Numbered from the stretch's first letter, positions 46,366-60,400 are shown. The stretch: DNA of 64,000 nt from Haliclystus octoradiatus (GCA_916610825.1 OU744454.1:15632336-15696335); one strand, 5' to 3'. Numbers and translations are program-made. The notes: generated by a model from the sequence alone, not told the origin.

Positions 46366-49300
46366 ATGACTCTACCGTCAGCTTTTCGACATCATTCGGC
46401 TTCATCGAATCCACGAGAAAGTACGAGTGAAAGATATTTATCTGGGTCACATAGGGAATATAAAGGAGGTTATACACCTTCGTTGTATAGTGATACTAGT
46501 AATTATAACCATGCAACATCTTCTTTAAGGGGATCTAATTTGATGGGAATGAGTAATTCATCAGAGAAAGTATTCCCATTAAGATTGAATTCCAAATCTT
46601 ATAAATCATCAAGAGACATTACAACTGTACCTAGTCCTCCAAGAAATAGAAGCAGTAAATATGAATCATATAAAACTATAGGAAATTATCGTTATGATCA
46701 GGATGGGGATTTCTCAGTAAGAAATAGAACGAACGGCACACCTGGTTCTGCATCTTCAACTTCATCTGGTTCTGAATGTGCCTCTGTACGAGGTAGCAAC
46801 TTGCCATCGGGACGTAGAAGACCACTTCCTCGTGGGCCAGGACCACTACTTTCTTCTCAGGATGTTGCTTACAGAAGGAAAGGGAGCGACTCCTCATCTA
46901 CATTTCGAACCACATCAAGGGGTCCACTGAGAGCTGACCACCAAGTCGCAAGTCTTGAGTCTCATGGAAGATATGGCAGTAGGAATAAGATAAGACAGAG
47001 TGATCTGGGTATCTCAGAAAGACCAAAAGCAGTAAGAAAACGTTCACAATCTCTTGACAACGTGCACCGTGATTCTATTTGCATTGAATCAAAAGATATT
47101 AGTTCAAGCAGTCGCGCATACACTGAAACACCCAAGCGACATTCATTTGATTTGATTACAAGAACACCGTCATTGGGAAGAATTAGAATAACTGAAACGA
47201 AAGATCAAGTAGAATCCGCAGCAAGACGACTGCAACGTTTAACCATGCTATCACATGATCCTATGAACAGAAGTATTTCTCCCACCTTATCAGCTATCGA
47301 TGGGTTATCTAATGGCAAACCTTATGCAAATGGAAATAAAACAGGAAAGGAATCACCAATCTCAAGCCCAACGATGGCCTCTCCTACTTTAATCAGGGAC
47401 TCTCCTTCAAAAATTGATACATATTTATTATCGGAAGAGGTGATTTATCTTTTTATTTCATTGTTTTGTTGTATACATTATCGTACATGTTTTCTAAATT
47501 GCAAGACAAAGACGATGATAGTGAACATGTCACACTAAAACATTAGCAACATCAATTGTTAGCCTATATAAATCCCCGGGCAAACAACAACATTTTCTTG
47601 ACTTTAAAAAATTTCAAAAATCTTTGTCGTTTTGCAACACCTTTGATTTTGTTTAATGTGTTGGATCATGTATTTCAATTGTCACATTATGTATGATAGC
47701 CATGAAAAGTATTCCAACTGAATGGTTGATTGGAGCTTCAAAATTAAATCTAAAAAATTTAAAAACATAAATTGTATAATTCCAAATAATCTTCTAGAAG
47801 ATATATTATCTTGAATCGGCAGTCTCTAATTATGTTATCCATATCCAGGGTTCAACAAAAGTGGGGGTCCTGGGATACTAGATCCCAGAAGGTCAGAGAA
47901 AATTCAGAAAAAAATTGAGAATTTTTTGATTTATGGGTCAAACATCAACAAAAAATTCAGAAGAAAATGATGCAAATATTCATAAGATATCCAGAAGGCT
48001 AAATCTTTTGTTAGACACTTTTGCCGTATCTCAAATCAAGTTTTAATTCTACTTGTAGAGTGTTTCCTTAAACTGTTTTTCACCGCGAGGACAATCTTCT
48101 AATGGTGTCAATGGTATGGTTGGATTTAAAAACTTGGGAAATACGGTAAGTCTAAACTTAACACATTAGACATATAGGATTTTGAGAAGTTAGATGGATT
48201 TGATATTTGGATTTCTATTCATTTTTTAGTGCTTCATGAATTCAATTGTTCAATGTTTGAGAAATTTAAAAAAGTTATGCGAGATATTTATATCTAATGA
48301 TTATCGTCATGACCTAAATGACACATCCAGTGTGACAAAGGGAAAGATTGCAAAATGTAAGTCTTCATGGTGTTGTTTTCAATAAATAAAATTAAGTTGA
48401 TAATAATGACTACATGTAGGCCTAGACATTCGTTCGTTAAAGTTCATGAACGTTTTACATAAAGTTTTTATATAGACAGATATGCTAACTTAATTAAATC
48501 GATATGAATGATTTTCATGAACAGTTTATGTAGTTTCCATAAAAAATTTCATAACAAGTGTGACATTTAACCTTCATGAACTCATTTTGCTTCTGGGTGA
48601 TTGTAAATGAACAATTATTATATTAAAGTTTAATTAATTTAACATGTTTATCTATACCTATAAATGCAAAAGTATGCGCATGCTTTTGTGGTGTGTATGA
48701 CTCAGGTTTTTGCTTCTTTCTCAGTCAGTATTCGGAGAGGCTTTGATATTTTTATTTTGCTTTATGTTACTTTCAATGAAAGAAAATACACTGCTTTAAC
48801 TGTATTAATTGTATTCACTAGTTGCCGAATTCCAAGAACACATCTATTATTTAAGTTAACCTAACAGCGTGCCGGTTATTAATATAGCCTACATTGGAAG
48901 ATAGTTAGTGATTGAGCCAACATGTCAATAATATGGACATCGATTGAAATAAAAAAAGCTGTGTTTTCAAATTGTTATGACGCAATAGGTAATTGCATTC
49001 TTGGTATCTTCATGGAAATGAGGCACACACACACATCTTCATGACGTAGTTTGAATTGTGCTATAATTTGATCTGAAAGCATAATTTTTATAAGATGATA
49101 TTTCAGTGTAAATAAATTGATTTGTAATTCTAGCATTTGCTGATGTTGTTCGAGACAGCTGGGACAAAACAAATATCCCATTTTCTATAATATCGCTTGC
49201 GCCGTTAAAAGCAGAATTGCAACAATACGCACCAAGATTCTGTGGTTATGAGTAAGTAGAAATAATTACAGCAATATATAAACAATGTTCTATTGTACAG

Positions 49301-52300
49301 ACAATTTGTCTTTTTTATCACTGTTTCAATTTGTTTGCAGTCAACAAGATAGTCAAGAATTCTTGAGATTTTTATTAGAAGGTCTTCATGATGATTTGAA
49401 TGTCGTAAAGGAAAAACCTAAAAACTCATTTAATGATAACTGGTAAGTTTAAAATTAATCTAAATCAGAGTATCACCTATGACAATACAGTTCATGCTGT
49501 CTACATGTTGTTTGTTGATTTTCTTGAAGTTCATAAATTGCTCATTGAATTATTTTTGAATATTTTCTGCAGTTTTATAAAATGAGTAAATCTTGAAATT
49601 CATAAACAGTCAAAGAAATGTTCATAATTAAACAATTTCATGTCACAAACAGTTAGTCAAAAGTTCATGAACAAATCATTGATTTAGAAAGTGGATAATG
49701 GAAGATTTGAAAAAAAATCCCGAAAAAAATATGACTATGATTTTGAGAAAATAACACAATCTTTTACAGATTTCAACGGGTTGTATTTCGATTATGTAGC
49801 CGTCTTTTGCGTCATGCTATGGTATAGTTCTTTATTAACATCATAACATCATAATCTGTAGGAGAATTAAATAATAAATAATTCAGTGGTAGCTTGTCTC
49901 GATCAAAATTAATCATTTGCTCGCTCAATTTTACCCTATGAAAGCAGTCCATTTAACGTTGAATGACCCAATTTTCATGAACATTATCTGAGTTCATGAC
50001 AGTTTGTAAAGTTTGTGAACTGTTCATACAAAACAGTCATTGTTGATACTATTTTTATTTACTTAGTGATATCACGGATGGAAAACAAGCATGGAAACAA
50101 TACGAGCAAATGGAAAAAAGCAGTATTACTAGTATGTTGAATCAATTGGTTGTAAATTTAAGCATAATATTTCATGCTCAAACCTTTTGAATATCTCATG
50201 ATGAACATTCCCTGGATGGATTCATTGTGGTCTAAGTCGGGAACGCTAAATTAATCAGAATTTCATAAAACTTCATTATAAACTGTTCATTAATTTCTCT
50301 AGGATGATTCTAGAAAGTTCTGTTTTAGATATTGCAAGAGTGAGCACTACAGACAGGTGACCGCTACAACAGGTTTGACTGTACATGTCTAACTGTCTAT
50401 ATGATAGATAATTCCTTACAATAAAAGTGAGGGATAAAAAAGATATTGCTTGCATTGGTTTGCTTATGTATGTAATCTTCAGAAATTTACGTAAAAAAAA
50501 AAAATAATACATGGGATTAAAAACATTAAAATTTTTTTACAAAAGTTTTATAAGGTTTTTTGTTTGTAAAACAACATTTTTAAACCCATGTAGTTTAGAT
50601 AATTTTTCTTTTAAAATTACTTAGAAACTTACTGATACAAATCCCTTATCACATTAATAAAGCATTTGGTCATGACTGTGATGTTTTGTGAGTGAGTGAA
50701 TGAATCTGTGAGTGTTTTCAGAAATCTAATCAAATTCTGTTTTCAATTATTGCAGGTCTTTTTGTTGGTCAATTGAAGAGTTCTCTTACATGTTCTGTTT
50801 GTAATTTCACGTCAGTTGCTTTCGACCCTTTCTGGGACTTGTCATTACCAATGCCAAAAGTGAGTCTACCCATGCAAAACCTCATGAAAAGCTCACGAAT
50901 CGTTTATTGCACATGAAACCAAAAAATTTGTGTATTTCTTGATGAATTATATTAGTTTTTAACAGAAAATGTTTTCTAAATGTGTTGGCATAGCTATCTT
51001 GGACGTTTAAGACCTTTTGATGCAACGCATTTGATGTTTTGTAATTTTGATTTGTCAGTTTTTCTATAGTAAGTCCTCTTGTCAATCCAAACTGTTGTTT
51101 CAAAAATTGAGATGTGAAATATCGAATATAGCGTAGTTCCAAAATTAAACATCTCCTATTATAGCGTCCAAAATTTGAAATCATTGCCATCCTTCTTAAT
51201 CATTTAGCCTCTGAGCTACAGTAAAATATTTTGGTGTCAGATGCACTTTACCAGTTCACCAACTCTAAAATTTTTATCCACAGTTCATGAACCTTTTAAT
51301 ACTTCACCAAATCTCAAATTTTCACTCACAGTGTAATAGTTCCTTTATATATGAACTCTAAAATTTTCACCCACAGTTCATGAACTATAAAATTATCACC
51401 CACAGTTTATGAACCCTTTAATAGTTCATGAACTCTCGAATTTTTATCCATAGTTCATGAAACTTTTAATAATTCACCAACTCTCAAATTTTCACCCACA
51501 ATTCATGAACCTTTTAATATTTCACCAAATCTCAAATTTTCACTCACAGTTCATGAATCTTTTAATAGTTCATGAACTGTCAAATTTCCATCCACAGCTC
51601 ATAAACATTTCAAATTTTCACCAACAGTTCATGTACAACTCTCAAGATGTTGACACAAAGTTGAACTCTTTTATTAAAACTATTTGAAAACTTATAAACA
51701 TCAGATGGGACACTTTACAAGACAAGTTCATGAACCGTCATTTTGTTTTTGATTTGTAGAATGAAAGGAATGATGAGATCTTTCTAAAAGATTGTTTTGA
51801 TATTTTTACAAAAGAAGAAACGCTTGATGGCGAAGAACAACCGGTTTGTTGCTGTTAAGATATTTGACAATTATTTGATTATTTAAGTTTAGGCAACAAG
51901 ATAGAATTCTCTACCATTGAACAGAAAATGATTTTGTTTTAATACAAATCGAATAATAGAACAACGAAAACTAATTACAAAAACATTTCGCTTCTTGAAC
52001 AGAAATTAGCATGTGGAATACTGTATCAATCAATTTCAGCCACGAATGCTGAAGGACTAAGCATCTAATCAAAATGTCTCTATTGGAATATTAAAGTAAA
52101 ATGAAGTCCTAAAAGAATACACACATAGAAGACATTCATTCAATACGCTTCTACTATGTGGTTGGATTGATGTAAAACTAATGTCAAAGAATATTTAAAT
52201 GTGTTGAATGAATTTGAACAAGCTACATCAGGCATGGGTTACAATTGCGAACTAAACAATAAAAATAAAGTTTAACATCAAGTTTTGAGATGTCAATGTG

Positions 52301-55236
52301 ATAACGCAAAGTGGTCTTTGTTGTCATACACATTAGATCACCATGCAACATCAATTCTTCTTGTCCATTGTAGATCAAGCTACAAGCGTCAAACAGGGCC
52401 GGATTAACCCGTAAGCACAATAAGCACTGGCTCAGGGCCCTTTTAGAAAATAATAAGATAAAAATAATAATAAAATAGAAAAAGGTATGCGCATTTGCGC
52501 AAAATAAATAAAGATATTCCACTTAAAATGGAAAAACCATTGGAATAATTATGTCTTCCTGCTAGTCTATTTTGTTATCAGATTTCAAATTCATTTAAGC
52601 GGCTGGATAGATATGGTCTAAACCGTTATATTTACATTATTTTTTAATGGCGGCATGTGCGATAAAACAATAGAACAACACCGTTGAAAGCTTACCTAAG
52701 TTGCATGTCACGCTTTACTCCCCAGTGACCTCACATCTATTTTATCAAAAGTTTTCCAATAAATAATTTGATTTGAAATAAAGTTTATTAGTTCGAGTCA
52801 GGTTCTCGTTCAAATTATAGCATGATTATAGGGGAAGTTTCTCCCATTCTCGGTTGAGTGCCGTCAAACTTCTTGTATTAATGATGTTATAATTCCTCTT
52901 TACGTATCTGTGAAATTGAAAATCATGCTTATAATCATGCATTGTATATCTAATTTCAGAGTTGTGAAAAATGTCAGACAAGACGAAAATGTACAAAGAA
53001 ATTTTCAATTGAGCGATTCCCACAGATTCTTGTTATTCGTATCCTTGCAATCAGATATTATGAATGACTTTGTTTTGTTTTGAAAAACCATTTTGATATT
53101 GTTTCTGTAAGTTGTATGATTGCTTGCAAATGATAAGTTGAGACAAAGCAAGATATTCCCTTCTGTGAACATTGAATGAAATGTTTATAGGATAATCAAA
53201 AACTTTACCTAGAAGTCCATAGAAAGAGTCATTACTTCATATAATCACAGCTACAGGTATTTACAATTCTAAAATAATTTTTATCCCAAAATCACAAGAT
53301 ATTCATCAATTATGTTATAATTCACTCCAATTTCCTGACGTGATGTATATCTGATCACAATGAGTAATTTAATTTTACGTTGCAAATAAAATAAATAAAT
53401 TACTAGTCATTTACTGTATTACAAAACATTAATACAGTCTAGATACAAGCATGATACCAGTTAACTATTAACTATGATTACAGTTAAAACTGCTTTTTTG
53501 TTCGGGAGGTAATCAATAACAACATAGTCATTATCCGTTCATGAACTATTTATTATATATGCACATTTGTTCAATTTTTTGATTTCCTTTCCTTTCCTTT
53601 CCTTGATTTTGATTTTTTTTGATTTCCTATCCTTGACTAACCAATTTAGACCTGAAGCGTTTCTCTGGTCTAAATAACCGAGCAAAATTATCCACATTAA
53701 TTGATTTACCATTTTCATTATCCTTGTCAACATATTCAAGTATACCAGGTAAAGTATCAACAATCATTTGATTGTCTTTTGATCAAAATAACTTACAATG
53801 TTTACTGCTTTATAATTATAGACTGAGCCCCGCAGATCTGAAATGGCATGTTTATCTGGGCAATTTGAAATTCACAACTGTTCATAAAATTATTTATATA
53901 TTTTCTCGTATCTTTTATCTAATCGCATTGTAAACCTTACAAGAATCCAATTGATAGTTCGAGGCCAAATTCTTCTGCAGCATGTGAGTTCATGATCTTT
54001 GATAATTTTGATTTTCCACAACTTTAAAAATTCAGAGAAGAATGATGAAAAAACAAAAGATATTTAGCAAGAGGACTCTGCTCTGTCTGTAAACTGTTAT
54101 TCAAATTCTTTGTAGGCGAGAAATAAAAAATTTAATTGAACAAGAAAAACATACCGTTTTAGATATGTGGCATTGAATCGATTATTTCATACTTGTTCCT
54201 TTTTTACAAAGGTATTGACGTTAATTATTCACTTGTTGCTATTTCCAATCATATGGGAACTACATACAGCGGTCATTATACGGCGTATTGCAAACATCCT
54301 GAAAGTGGAAACTGGTATTCCTACAATGATTGCAGGTATGAAATATCAATTTATTTTTCATGCGACACATGTAGAGGATATTAACCTCTTCACCTGCCAA
54401 TGTTGGTTACATTAACATCCATCCAGTTGGAATAAACAGGAGAAAAGTATTAAAAATTAAATTAAAATTTATAACTCAACTTATAAAATGCCATAATTAT
54501 TTTGCCTACTCTGCTGACAAATGGATGTTTTGACAAATAAGCATTTGAATCTCTATTTTTCAAGATTTGAAACGTTCTCTTTTATTTTGGCAAAAATTAC
54601 CTACTGTATTATTATTTTTGATTAGTAATCAAGGAACTTTGAGCAAGCCGTTAAAGCAGACATTTAGAAATTTACCTTTTAATTCATTTTGTCTACTCCT
54701 GTAATAAAGAGTCCATGAGTTCATGAATGTGAAATTTCCCAACTGTTTGACAGCTAAACATGAACCCAGAAGGAGATGTTGATGAAGTTCATGAGCATTT
54801 CCTTCTGGGTTCATGAACGTGAAATTTCCCAACTGTTGATGAACATTTCATGAACCCAGAAATAGATGTGGAGGAAGTTCATGTATCGTTCATAAAACGT
54901 GAATGAAGTGTTGATGAAGTTGGCTCTCAACCACTCACAGTTCAAGAAAACCTTTAACAACTTCATACTTAAATTACAGTAGAATTACTTACAATTAAAT
55001 TTACAGCTTTGTCGATTGACATTGAGCAATTGTTTTAATACTGCTATAGGAAAATGTCTAGCATGATTATGATTACTATTATTTACTATTTGTCGTTGTT
55101 TTTCAATAATGTGCAGAGATTTTGAAACGATATGTTGTCACATTTCAGGGTTGCAAAAATGTCTGAAAAAGATGTCGTCAGCTCATCTGCATATGTAATA
55201 TTTTATGAATTGAATGTTACGAAATCATCATTATAA
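46366..55236 (+). CDS. USP2: USP2-like ubiquitin-specific protease
   Basis: Cysteine protease that cleaves ubiquitin from substrates in cytosol and nucleus. Exons: 46366-47439, 48059-48145, 48230-48356, 49134-49251, 49341-49442, 50067-50131, 50756-50859, 51760-51843, 52960-53038, 53650-53748, 54212-54335 and 55149-55236. They close in phase to give 716 aa. Exon 1 encodes a Ser/Arg-rich disordered N-terminal region of about 360 residues. The USP domain follows: the Cys box [18 protein letters not shown] (catalytic Cys is the first codon of exon 3), [32 protein letters not shown] and [13 protein letters not shown]. Two Cys pairs (TCSVC, CEKC) form the zinc ribbon, then [18 protein letters not shown] and the His box SGHYTAYC. 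The tail [26 protein letters not shown] supplies the third catalytic position (Asp). The order matches vertebrate USP2; the N-terminus is lineage-specific. Confidence 0.93.
47855..48010 (+). mobile_element. Fragment of a TIR element (GGGTCC...AAAAGTGGGGGTCC family)
   Basis: 'caacaaaagtgggggtcctgggatac' followed by a mirrored 'gatcccagaaggtcagag' and 'ttgatttatgggtcaaacatcaacaaaaaattcagaag'. The same pieces recur in the element at 59358-59821. Located in USP2 intron 1. Confidence 0.55.
50325..50390 (+). repeat. GTGACC-ladder repeat, copy g, partial
   Basis: Only the last third of the unit is present ('ttttagatattgcaagagtgagcac' to 'aacaggtttgactgtac') in a USP2 intron. Confidence 0.65.
51227..51640 (+). 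repeat. 48-bp-unit minisatellite rich in GTTCATGAAC
   Basis: About eight imperfect units of the type 'agttca(cc/tg)aactctcaaattttcacccacagttcatgaaccttttaat' in the USP2 intron between exons 7 and 8. Because 48 is a multiple of three, an open frame across it gives a 16-residue repeat; this is a by-product. Units differ at several positions and some are shortened. Confidence 0.85.
52085..52260 (+). repeat. Dispersed 'aaaagaatacacacatagaag' repeat, copy 2
   Basis: Partner of 31800-32013; located in the USP2 intron between exons 8 and 9. Shares the start block, the 'tactatgtggttgg' middle and the 'caagctacatcaggcatgg' end. Confidence 0.55.
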
Positions 55237-55570
55237 AAACCAAATATAACGTACATACTGTTTGATGCTATATAGTATGTGTTGCAACGTTTTAATACTG
55301 ATGCGCTTTCCTACTTAGAATTACAAAAATAGCCATACATAACACTTTTTATGCATTTTTCAAAGTTTTGCAATTTCATTCACTAGTTATATTAATGTAA
55401 ATAAAATTCAAATATCATAAGAAATATAAAATAATATATATTAAAATGTGAATACTATAAATAAAAACAAGAAGTTATCGAGATAAAATCCGTTTGAAAA
55501 TATAAATATTGCATGTGAATAAGTTAGTGTATTGATTAGTTCAAACATTCATCTGAAATTGAGTAATAAC

Positions 55571-56348
55571 CCGGGGGGGGGGGGGGAACTCAAAGTGCCG
55601 CATTGTTGGGGGGTAAGTAAAAGTAATGTAGACGGTGTTGCCCTACTGAAGGCACCCGTACCACTACTCTATTTCTAGATGAGTGGCTGTTTTCGCTGAG
55701 AGCAATGATTTTTAAACGCTCTTTGTTGATCTCAGCCGCGACACTGCAGATCAATTTCAACAGATTTCATGGCAGATAAGTCTTGATTGTCAATGCGCAA
55801 CGATGCGCCGCAGCTACTCACAATGCAATTCCCTCTGGACCATTCCATCCGCCATCCTCAGATGGTACTCATTTGATGTTTAAGATAAAGTCAAGGCTGA
55901 GTTGACCTTAGGGGGATTTGAACCACAGTCGATCAGATATGATCCGATCTGAAGTTCGGTTGCTCTGCCATCTGAGCTAATCCTCGTTGGGGGGTACCAC
56001 TTTGGAAAATGTAAAGAACCCGAAAAGTGTCAAAAATCCCCTTTAAAATCTACCCAAATTGTTTTAAAAATTTGAAAATGCTACTCAAAAAGTCCAAGGA
56101 AAAGTCAAAGTCAAAGTTTTAGGCTATATGCGGGAATGTTCCATTTTTATAGAAAAAAATTGAAATCCAGTTTTCAGTTTTCAGCCTTCAGATTCAGTTT
56201 TCTCCCAAATTTTCTTGAAAATCGAAATCGGACCCAAAACGTTTAATATTCTAAAATTTCCTACCCAAAAAGTATATTTCTCAGCTGGAATATGACCCAA
56301 AAAAGTGGCACGTCCCCGTATAGCAGCAGTATGGGAGTTACCCCCAGG
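55571..56348. mobile_element. Larger copy of the G/C-tract-terminated DNA element, with nested SINE
   Basis: Begins with a run of 14 G and ends 'gtggcacgtccccgtatagcagcagtatgggagttaccccc'. The interior 'ctacccaaaaagt' blocks match 6248-6577. A SINE (55721-55983) is nested near the left end, which accounts for much of the extra length. Confidence 0.7.
55721..55983 (-). mobile_element. tRNA-derived SINE, copy 1
   Basis: On the minus strand the head (55983 downward) has an A box (TAGCTCAGATGG) and a B box (GGTTCAAATCC) spaced as in a tRNA gene. A non-tRNA body of about 190 bp follows ('ggtcaactcagccttgactttatc...'). No clear tRNA cloverleaf is preserved, so it is a SINE and not a tRNA gene. Confidence 0.8.
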
Positions 56349-56574
56349 GTAGTTACACTACCCGTACTACTACACAGTTTCACAGCGCCTACTTAAACAC
56401 TCTTCCTACTTCATATGATCATATGCTGTAATTTAGCTTCTAGGGAAGGTTCTTCCTTCCTGGTATCGTGGTGAATGAGTCTTTTCAGTTTTCAGTCCAA
56501 CTAGTTCTTGCATAACCAAACATTCCCGGTTCACAAATCAATGTTGATTGTCCCAATTATCATGAACGGCTGAT

Positions 56575-56640
56575 GATGATGATGATGATCATTATCATCA
56601 TCATTTATTCAGAACCTGATAAGTTTTACAATAACTTTTT
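56575..56640 (-). mobile_element. Retrotransposon 3' tail remnant with CAT/ATG repeats
   Basis: 'gatgatgatgatgatgatcattatcatcatcatttattcagaacctgataagttttac' contains the AATAAATGATGATG tail in minus orientation, preceded by an additional GAT run. Confidence 0.5.
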
Positions 56641-56880
56641 TCACAGGACTGATGATGTAAGTATGACAGTGAAGAAAGTTGGAAAGTGAAGGGTTTTAGA
56701 AAGTGGTGCTCAGTATACAAACACACTGGGTGTGTAATGAGACACAAAAAGGCTTAAAAAGTCACAAATTGTCAAGCGAATATTTCGTAGAATATGTTCA
56801 AAGTAAAATATTAGTAGTAGCTACACTTATTGTGTTTTCTTTTAGGGAAATATCAAAACAAACCTCCTGCTTCCTCTGAA

Positions 56881-57138
56881 TGCCGTTTTGCAGCATTGCA
56901 GATCAATTTCAACAGATTTCATGACATATAGGCATCAATTGTCAATGCACAGTAATACGTCACAGCTACTCATAATGTAAATCCCTCTGGACCATTCCAT
57001 CTGCTCTCCTTAGATTGTACTCATTTGATGTTTTAGATAAAGTCAAGGCTGAGTTGACCTTTGGGGGATTTGAACCACAGTCAACAAGATATGATCACAA
57101 CCAAAGTCCGTTTCCTTTGCCAACTGAGGTACTTCTCC
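56881..57138 (-). mobile_element. tRNA-derived SINE, copy 2
   Basis: Same body and head as 55721-55983. The A box is more degraded (about 57115-57130) and the B box is intact (GGTTCAAATCC, minus strand of 57068-57078). It lies 900 bp from copy 1 in the same orientation. Confidence 0.78.
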
Positions 57139-57443
57139 TAAGGCAGGCTAAACATGGATATACTGTGAATCTATGAATGATTCAATATTTTCCCTCATGA
57201 AATTTACGATTGTTGACATTTTTAAATCAAAGATCAGCAGGTCACAAATGTGAAGAAAATGATTGATCTACAAGGCGAGAATATCAGCAACAAAACATCA
57301 CAATGGTACAGTATTAATTAGAGTACCGTCATTTATGTTTCTAATTTAAAACAATTCAATTTTCAATGATTTCAAAACACAATAAAATTGAGGATATAAG
57401 TTCTTGCTAACAGATATTTCCAATTGTATTTTAAAACATATTT

Positions 57444-60400
57444 TTATACTTTAACAAATCCCCCTTCTTTTAATTTTTCAATCAGTTCATCAACATTTTC
57501 TACTTTCACTCCAGCTTCTCTCGTAGGGGGATCTTCTACAGATAGAATTTCAATTCTAGGTGTTATATCAACGCCAAGATCATCAGGGGTAAATTTATCC
57601 ATTTTCTTTTTTTTTGCTTTCTAAAATAATCAAGAACGATAGTTACAATAGAGGAAGATCTTAAAATAAAAAAATATTTTGAGGTATGAGTTTAAAATAA
57701 CAAACACTCACCATAATGTTAGGTAACGTAGGAAAGCGAGGCTCATTCAGCCTAAAAAGACAAGAGAATATGCATTCATTCCAGTGTTGATGATCACGGA
57801 TTACTATCCAGAGAAGTTCAAACACTGGTGTCGTTGTGCATATTAGAATGTTGATGCCAATCTTAGATAAACGCCAAATGTAGGCCTACTTCCATAAGTC
57901 TTTCTCTCAATTCCTAATCCTTTTGTCTTTCTCAGATGACTACTGTAATGCATTTTGACATTAGCAACGTTCGGGAAAAGGTCTTGTTATCTTGCTTTAG
58001 AATAATTAATTCGATTCAGTGTTTGAAATGTTAATCGAAAGTCATTGAATATATACCGGTAAACAAAAACATTCTACATAAAATGCCAAAACAAGTCTAC
58101 AAACAAAGAAATAGCTTAGCTCAGGCTACAAGAATGCTACATTCTAACAGGATTCAATCAAATGGGGGATTCCTGGACAGAGAGTCCAGGTAGGCTAGAA
58201 GCAAATCAGAACAATAGAAAAAAATGACATGTGAAGTTCTCAAAGCAAAGGGAAGCAACAATTCCGTTTTATTTTAGTTCAAAGATTATATAAAGGATAC
58301 AAGTTTCAACACATTCTGATAAATGTTCATATGATTCGTTGGTTTTACTCACATTTACGAGCGATTGTTAAAAGTAAAGTTTTAAGAATTTATAAACCTA
58401 AAATAGAATTCCGGAAAGAAAAATATTTCATCGCACTCTGTATACTAGGAATCCTGCATATATGATATTATGTTTGCTTGTAATTTGTCAAAAGGATCTT
58501 TTATTTTTTTATTACGAGATGTTGCACTTTCATACAGATTTAAGAATTGAGTTGGATAATGAAACATTATTATTTATTGCACAATTCAGTTTTCTTATTG
58601 AAGCATAATACCCCATGCGAGAGAAGTTCTTGGAGCATTAATTAATTAGAGCCAACACATGTTCATAAACATTTGATCAACTTCTTCCATGACACGCTTA
58701 TGTGCTGTGAATGAACTCCTCGATGAAGTTCATGGATTGTTAATGATTTTGAAAGAAATTATACATTCAAATCAAGCGCGGAATATCAAAATCTGTAGAT
58801 GTTTCTCAAAATCTTGGAAATTCACATAAGAGTTTGTCTTGTTTCCTCCACTCTTTCAAATTTCCCTTCTGTAAGAAGCTTATCTTGAGAGCACTAGATT
58901 AAGCAGAGTGAAATGTGGTAGTGTTGTAATTGGGAATAAATGCCAAGAGTTTCCAAACAATTAAAATCACAAATTTTAATTAGAAAAATAGTTGAGAAAC
59001 AAAAAATGAAATTGATATTTTGAAAGGTTTGTTTGCATAAGAAAGTAGGCTATTCATAGCGTGGGATAATTCTATTGAATTTACTTTGATTATCCCAACT
59101 GAGAACAATGAATCCCCTAGACAGAGGCTTATTATGGATAGATTAAGTTGCTTAGAAGGGCTATATCAACAGATCAAACAGTTACCTTAAATCTGCACTG
59201 ACGACACAAGGAACGTTGACCTTAATCGTCTCTAATCCACCATCAATTTCTCGTGTGACTTCTAATTGCTTATCCACTTGCTCAATTTTCGAAGCAAATG
59301 TTGCCTAAATATAAAACAACAATCTGTAGTAAATATAATGTTGTTTTGATAACCAATGTACGACAAAAGTCGGGATCCTGGGATCTAGGACCCTGGAAGT
59401 CTGAGCTAAACTGATCAAAAATTTTAATTTTTGTAAAACAAAGTTAGTAGGATTTCAACAGACACATTCTGGTTTCAGAAAACTCTTCCGAAGCTAAATC
59501 CCAATGTTTTGTTATTTTGAAATTTAGCAACATTTGCCATGGTAATTCCATATTTATGTCTATTTCAAGAAACATAGTGAAAGGTAAAGTTTTTGTCCAT
59601 TTGATGTCTCTTTCTTGCACTCCACTGAAATTAAATATCGTTTTAAGGAAGGTGTTTACTGTTTCTTTTTGTACGTTGCATGGATTTGCAGACCTTTACT
59701 TCTTATCAGGGTCAGACAAAAGGTTCAGCCTTCTGGAATCCTAGAGGCATTTCAACATTTCTTCTGAATTTTTTGTTGATGTTTGACCAATAAATCATTA
59801 AAAAACCCACTTTTGTCGGACCCTGCTGCTTATTGCAGGCAACTTATCATGATGAACTGGTTGAGGATATACAGGTGTGACTGATTGTACAATAATATAT
59901 ATTTACCTGTGGCCAATCAAGAAGAGATGAGAGAATTTGAGCTGTTTGGTTGCAATCATCATCAATAGCCTGCAGCAGAAAAAAAATTGGAAATTAATTA
60001 AAAACTTATTTATCCAAAGTCCTTTGAAAAAACATTATAAATTAACATGAAGGTTTTGAATAAATGATGATGTTGAAAGTAATCTGAATTTCAAAATAAG
60101 ATTTTACTTATCTTTGCGAATGTGAACACTACAGTGTTGTTGTTGTTGTAATTTTAATTTTGACTTATTGTTGAGTTGTTGTTGTTGTTTTAAGTTCATT
60201 ACTAGCGTAACCTTCATAAATGCAATTCGGATAAGCGAAATTTCCCCTTATGTGCAATCTTTCTTTGAAATCATATTAACCATTTTTTAATAAAATCCTT
60301 GCTAGAGTTTTGGCTAAGTACAAATTTGGGTTAATTAAATACAACAAAATTCATTGTCAATTTTGGTTATGCGCGGGTTACACTGTAATACATTTTCTGT

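Noticed and set aside
51227-51640. Possible CRISPR array
   Set aside because: Units are contiguous degenerate 48-bp repeats without unique spacers, in an animal intron.
53539-53763. 74-codon minus-strand open frame rich in Lys
   Set aside because: It is the antisense shadow of USP2 exon 10 (53650-53748) and its T-rich acceptor region.
55910-55983. Possible tRNA gene (A and B boxes present)
   Set aside because: Arms do not form a proper cloverleaf and the whole unit, including a non-tRNA body, is repeated at 56881-57138; it is a SINE.
57424-57624. 66-codon plus-strand open frame
   Set aside because: Antisense shadow of the last ETFB exon.
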